In this document: one piece after another, positions 1 to 7,367 of the stretch
How positions within the stretch are numbered: position 1 is the stretch's first letter
Layout of the letters: the number at the start of each line of letters is the position of its first letter
The notes under the pieces: generated by a model
Database searches by the model: none
The model's input: the letters and a program-made list of their open reading frames with translations, nothing else
Told to the model about the DNA's origin: nothing
Made by a program: the position numbers and the translations under genes
NCBI GenBank assembly: GCA_026225055.1
Contig: JAMFSA010000050.1
Coordinates: forward strand, 1 to 35,236
DNA from: Mucilaginibacter xinganensis
Lineage (GTDB): Bacteria > Bacteroidota > Bacteroidia > Sphingobacteriales > Sphingobacteriaceae
DNA: 35,236 nucleotides
Reading direction: 5' to 3'

Positions 1-83
1 AAAAAGAAGTTAATATTGTAGCTAAAGCAAATTTTGGCTTTGGGGATGTTAATTCCTGTTTAATACTTTCAAAATTTAATTAA
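1..83 (+). CDS. 3' end of a beta-ketoacyl-ACP synthase (partial)
   Basis: An open frame enters from the left edge (codons in phase with position 3) and ends at TAA 81-83. The 26 visible residues finish with KANFGFGDVNSCLILSKFN. This resembles the glycine-rich C-terminal strand of beta-ketoacyl synthases (typically N-S-F-G-F-G-G-x-N), which lies at the active-site core. The next gene, an acyl carrier protein, starts three bases after the stop, so the two are almost certainly cotranscribed. GD replaces the usual GG of the motif, so this could be a chain-length-factor-like or divergent paralogue. The catalytic Cys-His-His residues lie outside the window and cannot be checked. Confidence 0.7.
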   Translation, partial: KEVNIVAKANFGFGDVNSCLILSKFN

Positions 84-86
84 ATA

Positions 87-344
87 ATGACCAGACAAGA
101 GATTCTAGAAGAACTAAAAAAGGTGATTTCACCGTACACAACCAATAAAGAAATGCTGGCTGAGATCAATGATCAGACAGACTTAATAAAGGACTTAAAA
201 ATAAATTCCGCCAATTTAGTTGATATCATTATTGATGCCGAGGCTAAATACGATATCGAAATTGATTATGATGTTGCCGATAAAATGATGGTAGTTGGTA
301 CTTGTATCGACGTTATAAGCGAAAGAATCAGCCAGAAACTATGA
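87..344 (+). CDS. acyl carrier protein
   Basis: This 85-residue acidic, helical protein has the length of a stand-alone acyl carrier protein. The segment DLKINSANLVDII (residues 36-48) aligns with the D-S-L motif region. Ser41 is the predicted 4'-phosphopantetheine attachment site, although N-S-A-N replaces the usual D-S-L-D. It carries acyl intermediates for the ketoacyl synthase encoded just upstream. Its stop overlaps the ATG of the downstream phosphopantetheinyl transferase (ATGA at 341-344), which implies translational coupling. The non-canonical Ser context suggests a specialised carrier for a secondary pathway (for example aryl polyene/flexirubin-like or another lipid) rather than the housekeeping AcpP. 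That pathway assignment is inference. Confidence 0.85.
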   Translation: MTRQEILEELKKVISPYTTNKEMLAEINDQTDLIKDLKINSANLVDIIIDAEAKYDIEIDYDVADKMMVVGTCIDVISERISQKL

Positions 345-1006
345 TAAGTACGGGTAATGATGTTGTATCATTAAGTGCCATAGATATTACCCGCACTAAA
401 CTGCCAAATTTTTATTCAAAAATACTTTCAACCCCGGAAAGTGTACTTTATAACGAAGCAGTAGCTGCCGCACTCCCTTTTGAAAATTTCGTTTGGTTAT
501 TATGGTCGATAAAAGAATCGGCTTATAAACACCTGCAAAGGATCAATCCTGAGCTGATCTTTACACCCGTAATGGTGGTTGGCGATCAGTTGCAGGTACC
601 CCCTGCCTATACCCCAACAGCTTTTGGTAAAAATGAGCTATCAGGTGCTGGCTTCAGGGATTTGCCAACATTTGATACAACCGTAACATTCGGGCAGGAT
701 GTTATCTACTCAAAATCATTGGTATACACCGATATTATAGTAACGGTTGTACACTCCAATAAGAATTTTGAAGATACTTTTTGGGGGATAAAATGGATTG
801 ATGATACCGATAATGAAAATCAATCGGCCGCGGTGAGGGCGTTTTTGTTAGATAATCTGCATAAACTATGCGGCCTGGATAATATCACCATCAGTAAAAA
901 CAAAAATGCTATCCCCGTTCTGTTAATAGAATCGGAAGAAACTGATATCCCGGTTTCTTTGTCGCATCATGAGCATTTTGTAGCTTATTCCTTTCAGCAT
1001 TTTTAA
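341..1006 (+). CDS. 4'-phosphopantetheinyl transferase superfamily protein
   Basis: The protein has 221 residues when started at ATG 341, which overlaps the ACP stop as ATGA. An upstream start at 302 would lie inside the ACP gene and is not favoured. The residues GNDVV near the N-terminus (Asp7) match the first metal-binding motif. WSIKESAYK (55-63) matches the W-x-x-K-E-(A/S)-x-x-K motif of the superfamily, with Glu59 as metal ligand and Lys63 as the catalytic-region lysine. The enzyme moves phosphopantetheine from CoA to an apo-carrier serine, and the obvious partner is the coupled ACP. The size suggests a compact Sfp-like rather than a ~125-residue AcpS-type enzyme. The last four bases overlap the convergent DUF779 gene. 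Confidence 0.85.
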   Translation: MISTGNDVVSLSAIDITRTKLPNFYSKILSTPESVLYNEAVAAALPFENFVWLLWSIKESAYKHLQRINPELIFTPVMVVGDQLQVPPAYTPTAFGKNELSGAGFRDLPTFDTTVTFGQDVIYSKSLVYTDIIVTVVHSNKNFEDTFWGIKWIDDTDNENQSAAVRAFLLDNLHKLCGLDNITISKNKNAIPVLLIESEETDIPVSLSHHEHFVAYSFQHF

Positions 1007-1377
1007 TCTTCTAAAAAAGATACCGGCTCCAGTTGCCCCAACTCATCCTCATTAAACATACGCGAATGGATCATGAAGCGATAACCTGTTGGGATTTCGA
1101 TAGAAAAACTTGAACCACGTCCCTTGGTTATGCCAATGGTTAATTGGGTATGCTGCCAGTATTCAAACTGATCTTTGCTCATCCAAAACTCGCAGTCATC
1201 AACCTCGCCCAGCTTTACATCGCTGCCACCGAGTTTAAATTCGCCCTTCTCAAAACACATGGGCGATGAACCGTCGCAGCAACCGCCGCTTTGGTGGAAC
1301 ATCAATTCGCCAAAACGCTCTTTGAGCTGGGCAATAAGTGCCGATGCTTCAGTATCGACTAATACTCTTTTTATCAT
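1003..1377 (-). CDS. DUF779 family protein, aldehyde dehydrogenase companion
   Basis: This 124-residue protein is started here at the methionine of MIKRVLVDTEAS. The open frame could extend 12 codons further (to 1413), but that start falls inside a hairpin. The hallmark is HQSGGCCDGSSPMCF (28-42), a Cys/Gly-rich motif I recognise from DUF779, a family usually encoded next to acetaldehyde/AcoD-type dehydrogenases. That is the arrangement here: the aldehyde dehydrogenase gene lies 72 bp upstream on the same strand. The cysteines (33, 34, 41) could bind metal or take part in redox chemistry. The molecular role is not established. There is no signal peptide or membrane segment, so it should be cytoplasmic. 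Confidence 0.85.
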   Translation of the reverse strand: MIKRVLVDTEASALIAQLKERFGELMFHQSGGCCDGSSPMCFEKGEFKLGGSDVKLGEVDDCEFWMSKDQFEYWQHTQLTIGITKGRGSSFSIEIPTGYRFMIHSRMFNEDELGQLEPVSFLED

Positions 1378-1400
1378 TTTGTATTTTGGTAAATATATTA

Positions 1401-1430
1401 AAGGCGCATACACTTTGGTGCATACGCCTT
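1401..1430 (-). promoter_or_regulatory. intercistronic hairpin between aldehyde dehydrogenase and DUF779 genes
   Basis: AAGGCGCATACAC (1401-1413) and GTGCATACGCCTT (1418-1430) form a 13-bp stem with two mismatches and a 4-nt loop. It sits in the 72-bp gap of the putative operon. No T-run follows on either strand, so a classical intrinsic terminator is unlikely. An mRNA-stability or attenuation element is possible. Confidence 0.5.
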
Positions 1431-1449
1431 AATACAACCTAAACTATTA

Positions 1450-2952
1450 TTAAAAGAACCCCAATTTATTCTTATCGTATGATATCAGCATATTCTTAGT
1501 TTGGCGGTAGTGCCCCAGCATCATCTTATGATTTTCCCTGCCGAAACCTGACTTTTTATACCCGCCGAACGGCGCATGTGCTGGGTAAGCATGGTAATTA
1601 TTAACCCAAACACGCCCGGCCAAAATAGCGCGCGGCACCTGGTAAACCTCATGTGCGTCGCGTGTCCAAACACCTGCACCTAAACCGTACAAAGTATCAT
1701 TTGCAATCGCGATGGCTTCTTCGGTAGTTTTAAAAGTGGTTACACAAGCAACCGGGCCGAAGATCTCCTCCTGAAAAATGCGCATCTTGTTATGGCCTTT
1801 AAAGAGGGTTGGCTGTATGTAATAGCCCCCTGCCAATTCGCCGTCCAACTTCTTTACCTCTCCGCCGCAAAGCACCTCTGCTCCTTCTTCCCTGCCTATT
1901 TTCAGGTACGATTGAATCTTCTCGTACTGGTCATTCGATGCCTGCGCGCCCATCATGGTAGTACCATCCAATGGGTCGCCCATTTTAATGGCATTGGTGC
2001 GCTCAATTACTCTTGCGATAAATTTGTCATAGATATTCTCATGGACCAAAATACGTGACGGGCAGGTACAAACTTCGCCCTGGTTCAGGGCAAACATTAC
2101 TGCTCCTTCTATAGCCTTATCAAAAAATGCGTCATCCGCATCGCCCACCGATTCAAAGAAAATATTAGGCGATTTACCACCGAGCTCCATAGTAACAGGA
2201 ATTAAATTTTCTGATGCATATTGCATAATTAGGCGCCCGGTGGTTGTTTCGCCTGTAAAGGATACCTTGGCAACGCGCGGCGACGATGCCAGCGGCTTAC
2301 CCGCTTCCGGGCCAAAGCCCGTAACTATATTCAACACTCCCGGAGGTAGAATATCACCTATCAGCTCCATCAGCACCATAATTGATGTTGGCGTTTGCTC
2401 TGCAGGTTTTACCACGCAGCAATTACCCGCTGCCAATGCCGGCGCAATTTTCCAGGTAGCCATTAGTAACGGAAAGTTCCATGGGATGATCTGCCCTACT
2501 ACACCCAGCGGCTCATTTAAAACAATGCTTACCGTATTTTCATCATGTTCTGATATACCGCCTTCTTCGGCCCTTATCACACCTGCAAAATATCTAAAAT
2601 GGTCTACTACCAGCGGCAGATCAGCAGCACGTGTTTCACGTATAGCCTTGCCGTTATCAATAGCTTCAACAACTGCCAGATACTCAAGATTAGCTTCAAT
2701 GGTATCAGCAATCTTGTTAAGCAGCCCTGCCCTATGCGCTGCTGATGTTTTGCCCCATGTTTTAAAAGCAGCATGCGCGGCATCCAGCGCCAGCTCTACA
2801 TCCTCCTTACCCGACCGGGCTGCTTTTGTAAACACCTTGCCATCAATCGGCGAGATATTATCAAAATATTCACCCTTGACCGGCGGCACAAATTTGCCGC
2901 CAATAAAATTTTCGTATTGCGCCTTAAATGCAGGCCTTGAAACAGTGCTCAT
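1450..2952 (-). CDS. aldB: NAD(P)-dependent aldehyde dehydrogenase, AldB/ExaC type
   Basis: The 500 residues match the full length of the family and follow the E. coli AldB sequence closely along their length as I recall it. Visible catalytic features are PWNF with Asn159, MELGGKSPN with general-base Glu256, and [11 protein letters not shown] with nucleophile Cys295. Both termini ([10 protein letters not shown] and the [11 protein letters not shown] region) are typical. It oxidises small aliphatic aldehydes such as acetaldehyde to acids in the cytoplasm. The DUF779 companion downstream and the divergent AraC regulator upstream match the usual neighbourhood of alcohol/acetaldehyde dehydrogenases. 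The exact substrate and cofactor preference cannot be read from the sequence. Confidence 0.93.
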   Translation of the reverse strand: MSTVSRPAFKAQYENFIGGKFVPPVKGEYFDNISPIDGKVFTKAARSGKEDVELALDAAHAAFKTWGKTSAAHRAGLLNKIADTIEANLEYLAVVEAIDNGKAIRETRAADLPLVVDHFRYFAGVIRAEEGGISEHDENTVSIVLNEPLGVVGQIIPWNFPLLMATWKIAPALAAGNCCVVKPAEQTPTSIMVLMELIGDILPPGVLNIVTGFGPEAGKPLASSPRVAKVSFTGETTTGRLIMQYASENLIPVTMELGGKSPNIFFESVGDADDAFFDKAIEGAVMFALNQGEVCTCPSRILVHENIYDKFIARVIERTNAIKMGDPLDGTTMMGAQASNDQYEKIQSYLKIGREEGAEVLCGGEVKKLDGELAGGYYIQPTLFKGHNKMRIFQEEIFGPVACVTTFKTTEEAIAIANDTLYGLGAGVWTRDAHEVYQVPRAILAGRVWVNNYHAYPAHAPFGGYKKSGFGRENHKMMLGHYRQTKNMLISYDKNKLGFF

Positions 2953-3093
2953 AGTTTTTTATTTGTTTTAAATTGGTTGCACTAAGGTAGAGGTACTGCT
3001 AATTAAGCAGTTGCATTATTAGGGCAAATGGTAGCACAATAATGTCAATGTTTATGAAGTTTTGTTTATGTAGATCTATATGTCTAATTTGCT
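2953..3093. promoter_or_regulatory. divergent promoter region with inverted repeat (AldB-like / AraC)
   Basis: This 141-bp gap separates the two divergent starts. It contains an imperfect inverted repeat, TTGCATTATT (3011-3020) and AATAATGTCAA (3038-3048), 27 bp apart on centre. It is a candidate operator for the adjacent AraC protein. No clean TAnnTTTG box was found on either strand, so the promoter positions are not resolved. Confidence 0.4.
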
Positions 3094-4041
3094 ATGAATT
3101 ATAAGGCCATGAATAACAAGAACCTGTTATCGCCGGTAAACCTGTCCCACGGAAGAGAGCTGAACACACTGGTAGAGAACCGCAAGGCCTATACCATGAA
3201 CCACTGCGAGCTGAATATTTTTGAAACCTATCAGCGTAGCGAACTGGTGCCATTAACTTTCAGCGACCTGGTAATTACCAGTATGCTGCGCGGCAAAAAG
3301 GTGATGCATTTGTTTGATAAGCCCGGCTTTGACTATCTGCCCGGCGAAACAGTAATTGTACCGCCCAACATCACCATGACCATTGATTTCCCTGAAGCCA
3401 CCGCGCAGCAGCCTTCGCAATGCACCGCCCTGGCTATCAATCAACAGGAAATAAAAAATACGCTTGATTTTTTAAACGAGAACTACCCGCGTGAGGATCA
3501 GCAGATCTGGCAGATCAACTATAACCAGTTCCATTTTTTTAATAATTATGAGCTGGCGCAGTTGATCAATAAACTTATTCGTATCAGCACAGGAGATGCC
3601 CTGACAAAAGATGTATTAGCCAACCTCACATTAAAGGAACTACTGATCCGCATAATGCAGATGCAGAATTTGCATGAGATAAATGACAACCAGCACGATC
3701 TATCCGCAGGCAATCGCTTTGCTTATGTATTGGAATACATCCGCCTGCATTTGAGCGATAAACTGAGTATTGATACGTTGAGCCAGATGGCATTTATGAG
3801 CAAATCCAGTTTTTTCCGCGCCTTTAAACATGAGCTGGGCATATCACCTGTTGATTATGTGATCAGGGAACGGATCCAGTTAGCCAAACAATTTATAAAC
3901 AATCCGCATATCAGCGTTTCTGATGCTTGTTTTAAAGCCGGGTTTAACAACCTCAACTATTTTTGCCGGGTGTTTAAAAAAGTGGAAGGCATTACCCCGA
4001 GCATGTTTAAGTCTCAGTTCAGGAACACCCATTTAAATTAA
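3094..4041 (+). CDS. AraC-family transcriptional regulator
   Basis: The protein has 315 residues. The N-terminal ~200 form a cupin-like effector domain (strands around LPGETVIVPPNITMTI). The C-terminal ~100 carry the two AraC helix-turn-helix motifs: LSIDTLSQMAFMSKSSFFRAF, then VSDACFKAGFNNLNYFCRVFK, ending in the usual G-I-T-P-S-x-F signature. The gene is divergent from the aldehyde dehydrogenase across 141 bp, so it is most likely the aldehyde- or alcohol-responsive activator of that operon. An alternative start five codons in (3109) is equally plausible. The ligand is unknown. Confidence 0.9.
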   Translation: MNYKAMNNKNLLSPVNLSHGRELNTLVENRKAYTMNHCELNIFETYQRSELVPLTFSDLVITSMLRGKKVMHLFDKPGFDYLPGETVIVPPNITMTIDFPEATAQQPSQCTALAINQQEIKNTLDFLNENYPREDQQIWQINYNQFHFFNNYELAQLINKLIRISTGDALTKDVLANLTLKELLIRIMQMQNLHEINDNQHDLSAGNRFAYVLEYIRLHLSDKLSIDTLSQMAFMSKSSFFRAFKHELGISPVDYVIRERIQLAKQFINNPHISVSDACFKAGFNNLNYFCRVFKKVEGITPSMFKSQFRNTHLN

Positions 4042-4069
4042 AAAAAGCGAATAACAAAAGTTATCCGCT
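4041..4069 (-). terminator. intrinsic terminator of the lipoprotein pair
   Basis: AGCGAATAAC (4046-4055) pairs with GTTATCCGCT (4060-4069) with one mismatch and an AAAA loop. Read on the minus strand, it is followed by a run of T (4045-4041). It lies 32 bp past the stop of the 4101-4505 gene and directly abuts the AraC stop. Confidence 0.7.
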
Positions 4070-4100
4070 CCCAGTTAAACAATCTATATCAATAGGTAGA

Positions 4101-4505
4101 TTATTGTTTCGTTAAATCATACGAAGCCGAATAATCGTAGATGACTTGTACGAGTGTTAAAGTATTACCATTCACCTTAAAATTGTAAGTGCCATTTACA
4201 ACAGCCCTGGTATCCACATTAACGTTAAACAGAACAGTGTTAGTAAAAGTTATCTGGCTGCCACTTACTTTATATGAACCCTCTGCGGTTACCGTATTAC
4301 TTTGCAATGATGTATAGCTGCTATAGGAAGGATAAGCTAATTTTATCACAAAAGTATCAGTAGTGGTATTGCCTGTTAATGCCGTATACGCCTTAAACTG
4401 GCCACTATAGGTTCCATCCGACAAAACATTAGTATTCTTATCTTTATGGCAACTGCCTATTACAGCTATTACAGCAATTAAGGTGATGATTTTTAATATT
4501 TTCAT
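4101..4505 (-). CDS. small secreted lipoprotein, paralogue of its neighbour
   Basis: This 134-residue protein has an N-terminal hydrophobic signal ending in lipobox VIGSC (Cys19), so it should be lipidated and exported. The mature part is Thr/Ser/Asn-rich with predicted beta strands. It repeats the pattern of the upstream gene: a GTYSG start, GxYxxSGxxIxxT in the middle, an N-x-D segment, GxYxxxVNxxxL and a YxLxxQ end. The gene lies 9 bp after that neighbour in the same operon. The all-beta pattern recalls small lipocalin-like or beta-sandwich lipoproteins of Bacteroidota, but I recognise no named family. Function unknown. Confidence 0.8.
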   Translation of the reverse strand: MKILKIITLIAVIAVIGSCHKDKNTNVLSDGTYSGQFKAYTALTGNTTTDTFVIKLAYPSYSSYTSLQSNTVTAEGSYKVSGSQITFTNTVLFNVNVDTRAVVNGTYNFKVNGNTLTLVQVIYDYSASYDLTKQ

Positions 4506-4514
4506 AATTGCAGG

Positions 4515-4979
4515 TTATTGTCGTTTCAACTTATAAGTATAGGTATTAGTGCCCGAAGTTTTAGTGATGATCAAACTGTCGGCATTTACTTCATAACTGT
4601 ATGAACCTGATAATATTAAATTCCAATCGAAATTAGCGGTATGTACAAGGCTATCTGTTAAAGCTATTTTATTACCTGATAATGCATACACCCCTTTTGA
4701 TGCGGCAGTAAAGCCTGAAGGTGCAGTAACAGTGTTATAATTTGAGTTATTAAATGAATAGGCAACACTACGGGTAATGGGCCCGGTATTAAACCCTCCA
4801 TCCTTTTCATCGGCCAGTAACAGGCCGCTGTAAGTACCGGTTACAATTGTACCGCCGTTCAACGGGCCGCTATAAGTAGCAATTGTGATTGATTTTGCTT
4901 TGTGGGTGGCATCCTTACTGCAGCCGGACACCATTATCCCAAGCAAAGCGATCAGTATACTGTATCTCAAAAGGTTCAT
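4515..4979 (-). CDS. small secreted lipoprotein, first of a tandem pair
   Basis: This 154-residue protein has a signal peptide ending in lipobox VSGC (Cys20). The charged SKDATHKAK stretch after the Cys is typical of exported lipoproteins. The mature region shares spaced motifs with the 134-residue neighbour (GTYSG, GVYALSGNKIALT, NADSLIITK, a final YKLKRQ), which suggests tandem duplication followed by divergence. It is divergent from the aspartyl protease gene across 237 bp. No enzymatic motif is visible and no function can be assigned. Confidence 0.8.
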   Translation of the reverse strand: MNLLRYSILIALLGIMVSGCSKDATHKAKSITIATYSGPLNGGTIVTGTYSGLLLADEKDGGFNTGPITRSVAYSFNNSNYNTVTAPSGFTAASKGVYALSGNKIALTDSLVHTANFDWNLILSGSYSYEVNADSLIITKTSGTNTYTYKLKRQ

Positions 4980-5216
4980 TTAGGTGGTTTTATATGTATT
5001 ACGATCAATCTCAGCACTTCGCTACAATGTTTATCACAAAAAAAACTCATGTCGCTACAATCAGCATATAAGTAGTGCAAACAACCTATTTAAGTATACT
5101 AATAACATATAAACGGCGCAGGCAGCTATATGCAACCGGCAGCTAACTCATGGTACTTATAAGTTGTATACCAGCACCATACACTGTAATTTGTACTTAC
5201 CGGTTATCTCCTGAGC
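4980..5216. promoter_or_regulatory. divergent intergenic region with direct repeats
   Basis: The gap contains two copies of TCGCTACAAT (5019-5028 and 5052-5061), 33 bp apart or about three helical turns, 40-80 bp upstream of the lipoprotein start. It also holds two copies of GGCAGCTA (5121-5128 and 5138-5145), 17 bp apart, on the protease side. These are possible regulator sites. No convincing TAnnTTTG box was seen. Confidence 0.3.
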
Positions 5217-6461
5217 ATGAAACGTGTGTGTAATTTTAGTATTCGTATTTTATTATGCATTTGCTTAACTGCCTTTGTGTTTCATAGCCAGTTAATAAAG
5301 GCGCAGAGTTTCGATCTGGATAAAGGGCGCAACCACGTAACCATCCCCTTCCGCATGGTACGCAACATGATCATTATTAAATTAACCATAAACGATAAAG
5401 GGCCATTTAATTTTATACTGGATACCGGCGTAGGCCTCATGATCATCACCGACCCGGATATTGTTGATTCTCTTAATATAAGCCGCAAGCATTCCATAAA
5501 ACTGCATGGCCTGGGCCAGGGAGATGACCTGGAAGCGCAGCTAACTTCAGCATTAAATATAAAGTTGCACGGGCTAACCAGTCATAACGTTGGCGCGGCT
5601 ATTTTAACAAAGGATTTTCTCGGATTGTCCAATTGCGCAGGTATGCCCATACATGGGTTACTGGGTTATGAGTTTTTCAGCAATGTGGCGGTAAAAATAA
5701 ATTTTCAGGATAGTACACTCGTGGTTTTCCGCCCGTCACAGATCAAAAAATACGCGAAAGGCGAAAAGCTCCCTATCACTGTAGAAAACAATAAACCTTA
5801 TGTGCAGGCAAACATAACCATGCCTAACGGCACCGAAAAAAAATGCAAACTGATAATGGATATAGGTGCCGGGCATCCGCTATCATTAGAGAACTTTTTA
5901 ACTACAAACGATCTTCCGCAGAATTTTATCAGAGCCAACCTTGGCCAGGGATTTAACGGGCCTATTGATGGCTATATAAGCCGGGTGCCTAAGATCACGC
6001 TGGGTAGGTTCTCGGTCGAAAACCTGCTTACCTCGTTCCCCACAAAGCATCCGGAAAACACTACAAACGAGGCTATTTTGCGCGATGGCAACCTCGGACT
6101 GGGCTTATTAAAAAGGTTTGCTATAATCATTGATTACCCCGATAGCCTCATCTACCTTAAACCCTTTAAACAGCTAAAAGCCCCGTTTGAGCACGACATG
6201 AGCGGCCTTGAATATTATGCCACCGGCGATGGCTATAAACATGTAATTATTGACCGTGTTGAACCCGGTTCAGCGGGCGACCTTATTGGTTTGGAGAAAG
6301 ATGATGAGATCGTATCTATCAACTTTAAGTCTGTAGCCAGCATGACCATTGAGGATATTGATGAGCTTTTTAAATCGGGCAATAACAGGAGCCTGCTGCT
6401 TGAAGTATACCACGATAATAAATACGACCACGTGATCCTTACCCTAAAACGGCGCATATGA
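5217..6461 (+). CDS. secreted retropepsin-like aspartyl protease with C-terminal PDZ domain
   Basis: The 414 residues begin with a signal peptide (hydrophobic 10-22, cleavage near KAQ-S at about 30). Two pepsin-like half domains follow. The first has ILDTGVG with Asp69 and the second has IMDIGAG with Asp215, where Ile replaces the usual Thr/Ser of D-T/S-G. Each half ends in a hydrophobic psi-loop segment (GLLGYEFF at 147-154; GLGLLKRFAIIIDY around 294-307). Residues ~331-412 form a PDZ domain with IDRVEPGSAGDLIGLEKDDE. The architecture matches periplasmic or outer-membrane-associated aspartyl proteases common in Bacteroidota. Substrate unknown. The membrane protein gene follows after 37 bp and may be cotranscribed. 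Confidence 0.85.
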   Translation: MKRVCNFSIRILLCICLTAFVFHSQLIKAQSFDLDKGRNHVTIPFRMVRNMIIIKLTINDKGPFNFILDTGVGLMIITDPDIVDSLNISRKHSIKLHGLGQGDDLEAQLTSALNIKLHGLTSHNVGAAILTKDFLGLSNCAGMPIHGLLGYEFFSNVAVKINFQDSTLVVFRPSQIKKYAKGEKLPITVENNKPYVQANITMPNGTEKKCKLIMDIGAGHPLSLENFLTTNDLPQNFIRANLGQGFNGPIDGYISRVPKITLGRFSVENLLTSFPTKHPENTTNEAILRDGNLGLGLLKRFAIIIDYPDSLIYLKPFKQLKAPFEHDMSGLEYYATGDGYKHVIIDRVEPGSAGDLIGLEKDDEIVSINFKSVASMTIEDIDELFKSGNNRSLLLEVYHDNKYDHVILTLKRRI

Positions 6462-6498
6462 CATATAATCTATCCATCTCAACAAAAACAATATCACA

Positions 6499-7290
6499 AT
6501 GAAAATTAACACACTACTATTAAAAACCATACCGGTTCTTTTTGGGCTTGCCATCTTTATTTTGGGCTTTCAGCATATTTATTACAGGGTGCTTAACCCG
6601 GCGCTTTTCCCTGTCCCGGGCAAGTTTCCGGGGCTCATTATCCTGGTTTATGTTTCAGGCATTATATTGATGCTATGCGGCATTGCCGCGATAATTGAAA
6701 AATGGCGTTCACCTGCTTTCTTGTTTATCGGGTTAGTATTCCTACTCTCCTTTCTCCTTGTACATCTGCCTATTTTACTGGCGAACATAAAAAACGCGGT
6801 TGAATGGACTGCAGCTTTTGAAACCTTTGCCATATTGAGCGGAGCATTTCTTTTCGCACTTAATTCAGAAAACAACAGCACTCCCGCCACCTACAAAATG
6901 TATGATATTATGGAGCGCATCAGTAAACTGATGTTTGCCATTTCACTGGTGGTTTTTGGTATCCAGCACTTTCAATTCGGAAATTTTGTGGCGACTTTAA
7001 TCCCGGGCTGGATACCATTCCACTTGTTTTGGGCCTATTTTGTTGGCGGCGCTTTCGTCGCTTCGGCCATAAGCCTTATCATCAATGTAAAGCAAAAATT
7101 GGCCATGGCCTTATTAGGTATAATGTTTACTTTATGGGTGATAATTTTGCATGCGCCACGGGTTTATAATCATCTTAATGACCGGGATGAGCTATCGAGC
7201 CTGCTCATTTGCCTGCTGATGGCCTGCATCTCGTTTTTGCTGATGGCAACGCATAAGGATCATTTTCATGTAAGCAGTTATACCCATTAA
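6499..7290 (+). CDS. polytopic membrane protein with internal duplication, DoxX-like
   Basis: The 263 residues contain about eight hydrophobic helices in two four-helix halves. The first half starts LLKTIPVLFGLAIFILGFQH and the second SKLMFAISLVVFGIQHFQF; both have a G-(F/I)-Q-H motif at the end of helix 1. Helices 2-4 also correspond: VYVSGIILMLCGIAAII with AYFVGGAFVASAISLII, and a fourth helix ending HLPIL versus HAPRV. A four-helix unit of this size with such motifs resembles DoxX-family proteins, so this looks like a tandem-fused DoxX-like inner-membrane protein. There are no enzymatic residues to support a reaction. It lies between the protease and the kinase genes. Confidence 0.75.
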   Translation: MKINTLLLKTIPVLFGLAIFILGFQHIYYRVLNPALFPVPGKFPGLIILVYVSGIILMLCGIAAIIEKWRSPAFLFIGLVFLLSFLLVHLPILLANIKNAVEWTAAFETFAILSGAFLFALNSENNSTPATYKMYDIMERISKLMFAISLVVFGIQHFQFGNFVATLIPGWIPFHLFWAYFVGGAFVASAISLIINVKQKLAMALLGIMFTLWVIILHAPRVYNHLNDRDELSSLLICLLMACISFLLMATHKDHFHVSSYTH

Positions 7291-7367
7291 GCGGTTGTTG
7301 GTATACCCATATTGATATTTAACAGCTATTGTAGTTTAAGCATCAGAAAATTACGACCTTTAAAATA

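Noticed and set aside
302..340. Upstream extension of the phosphopantetheinyl transferase
   Set aside because: The 13 codons lie inside the acyl carrier protein gene, and the ATGA overlap at 341 is the natural coupled start.
2240..2971. 243-codon open frame antisense to the aldehyde dehydrogenase
   Set aside because: It lies wholly within the minus-strand dehydrogenase gene apart from a few codons and reads as Ser/Thr/Pro-rich shadow sequence with no domain. The dehydrogenase frame has clear catalytic motifs.
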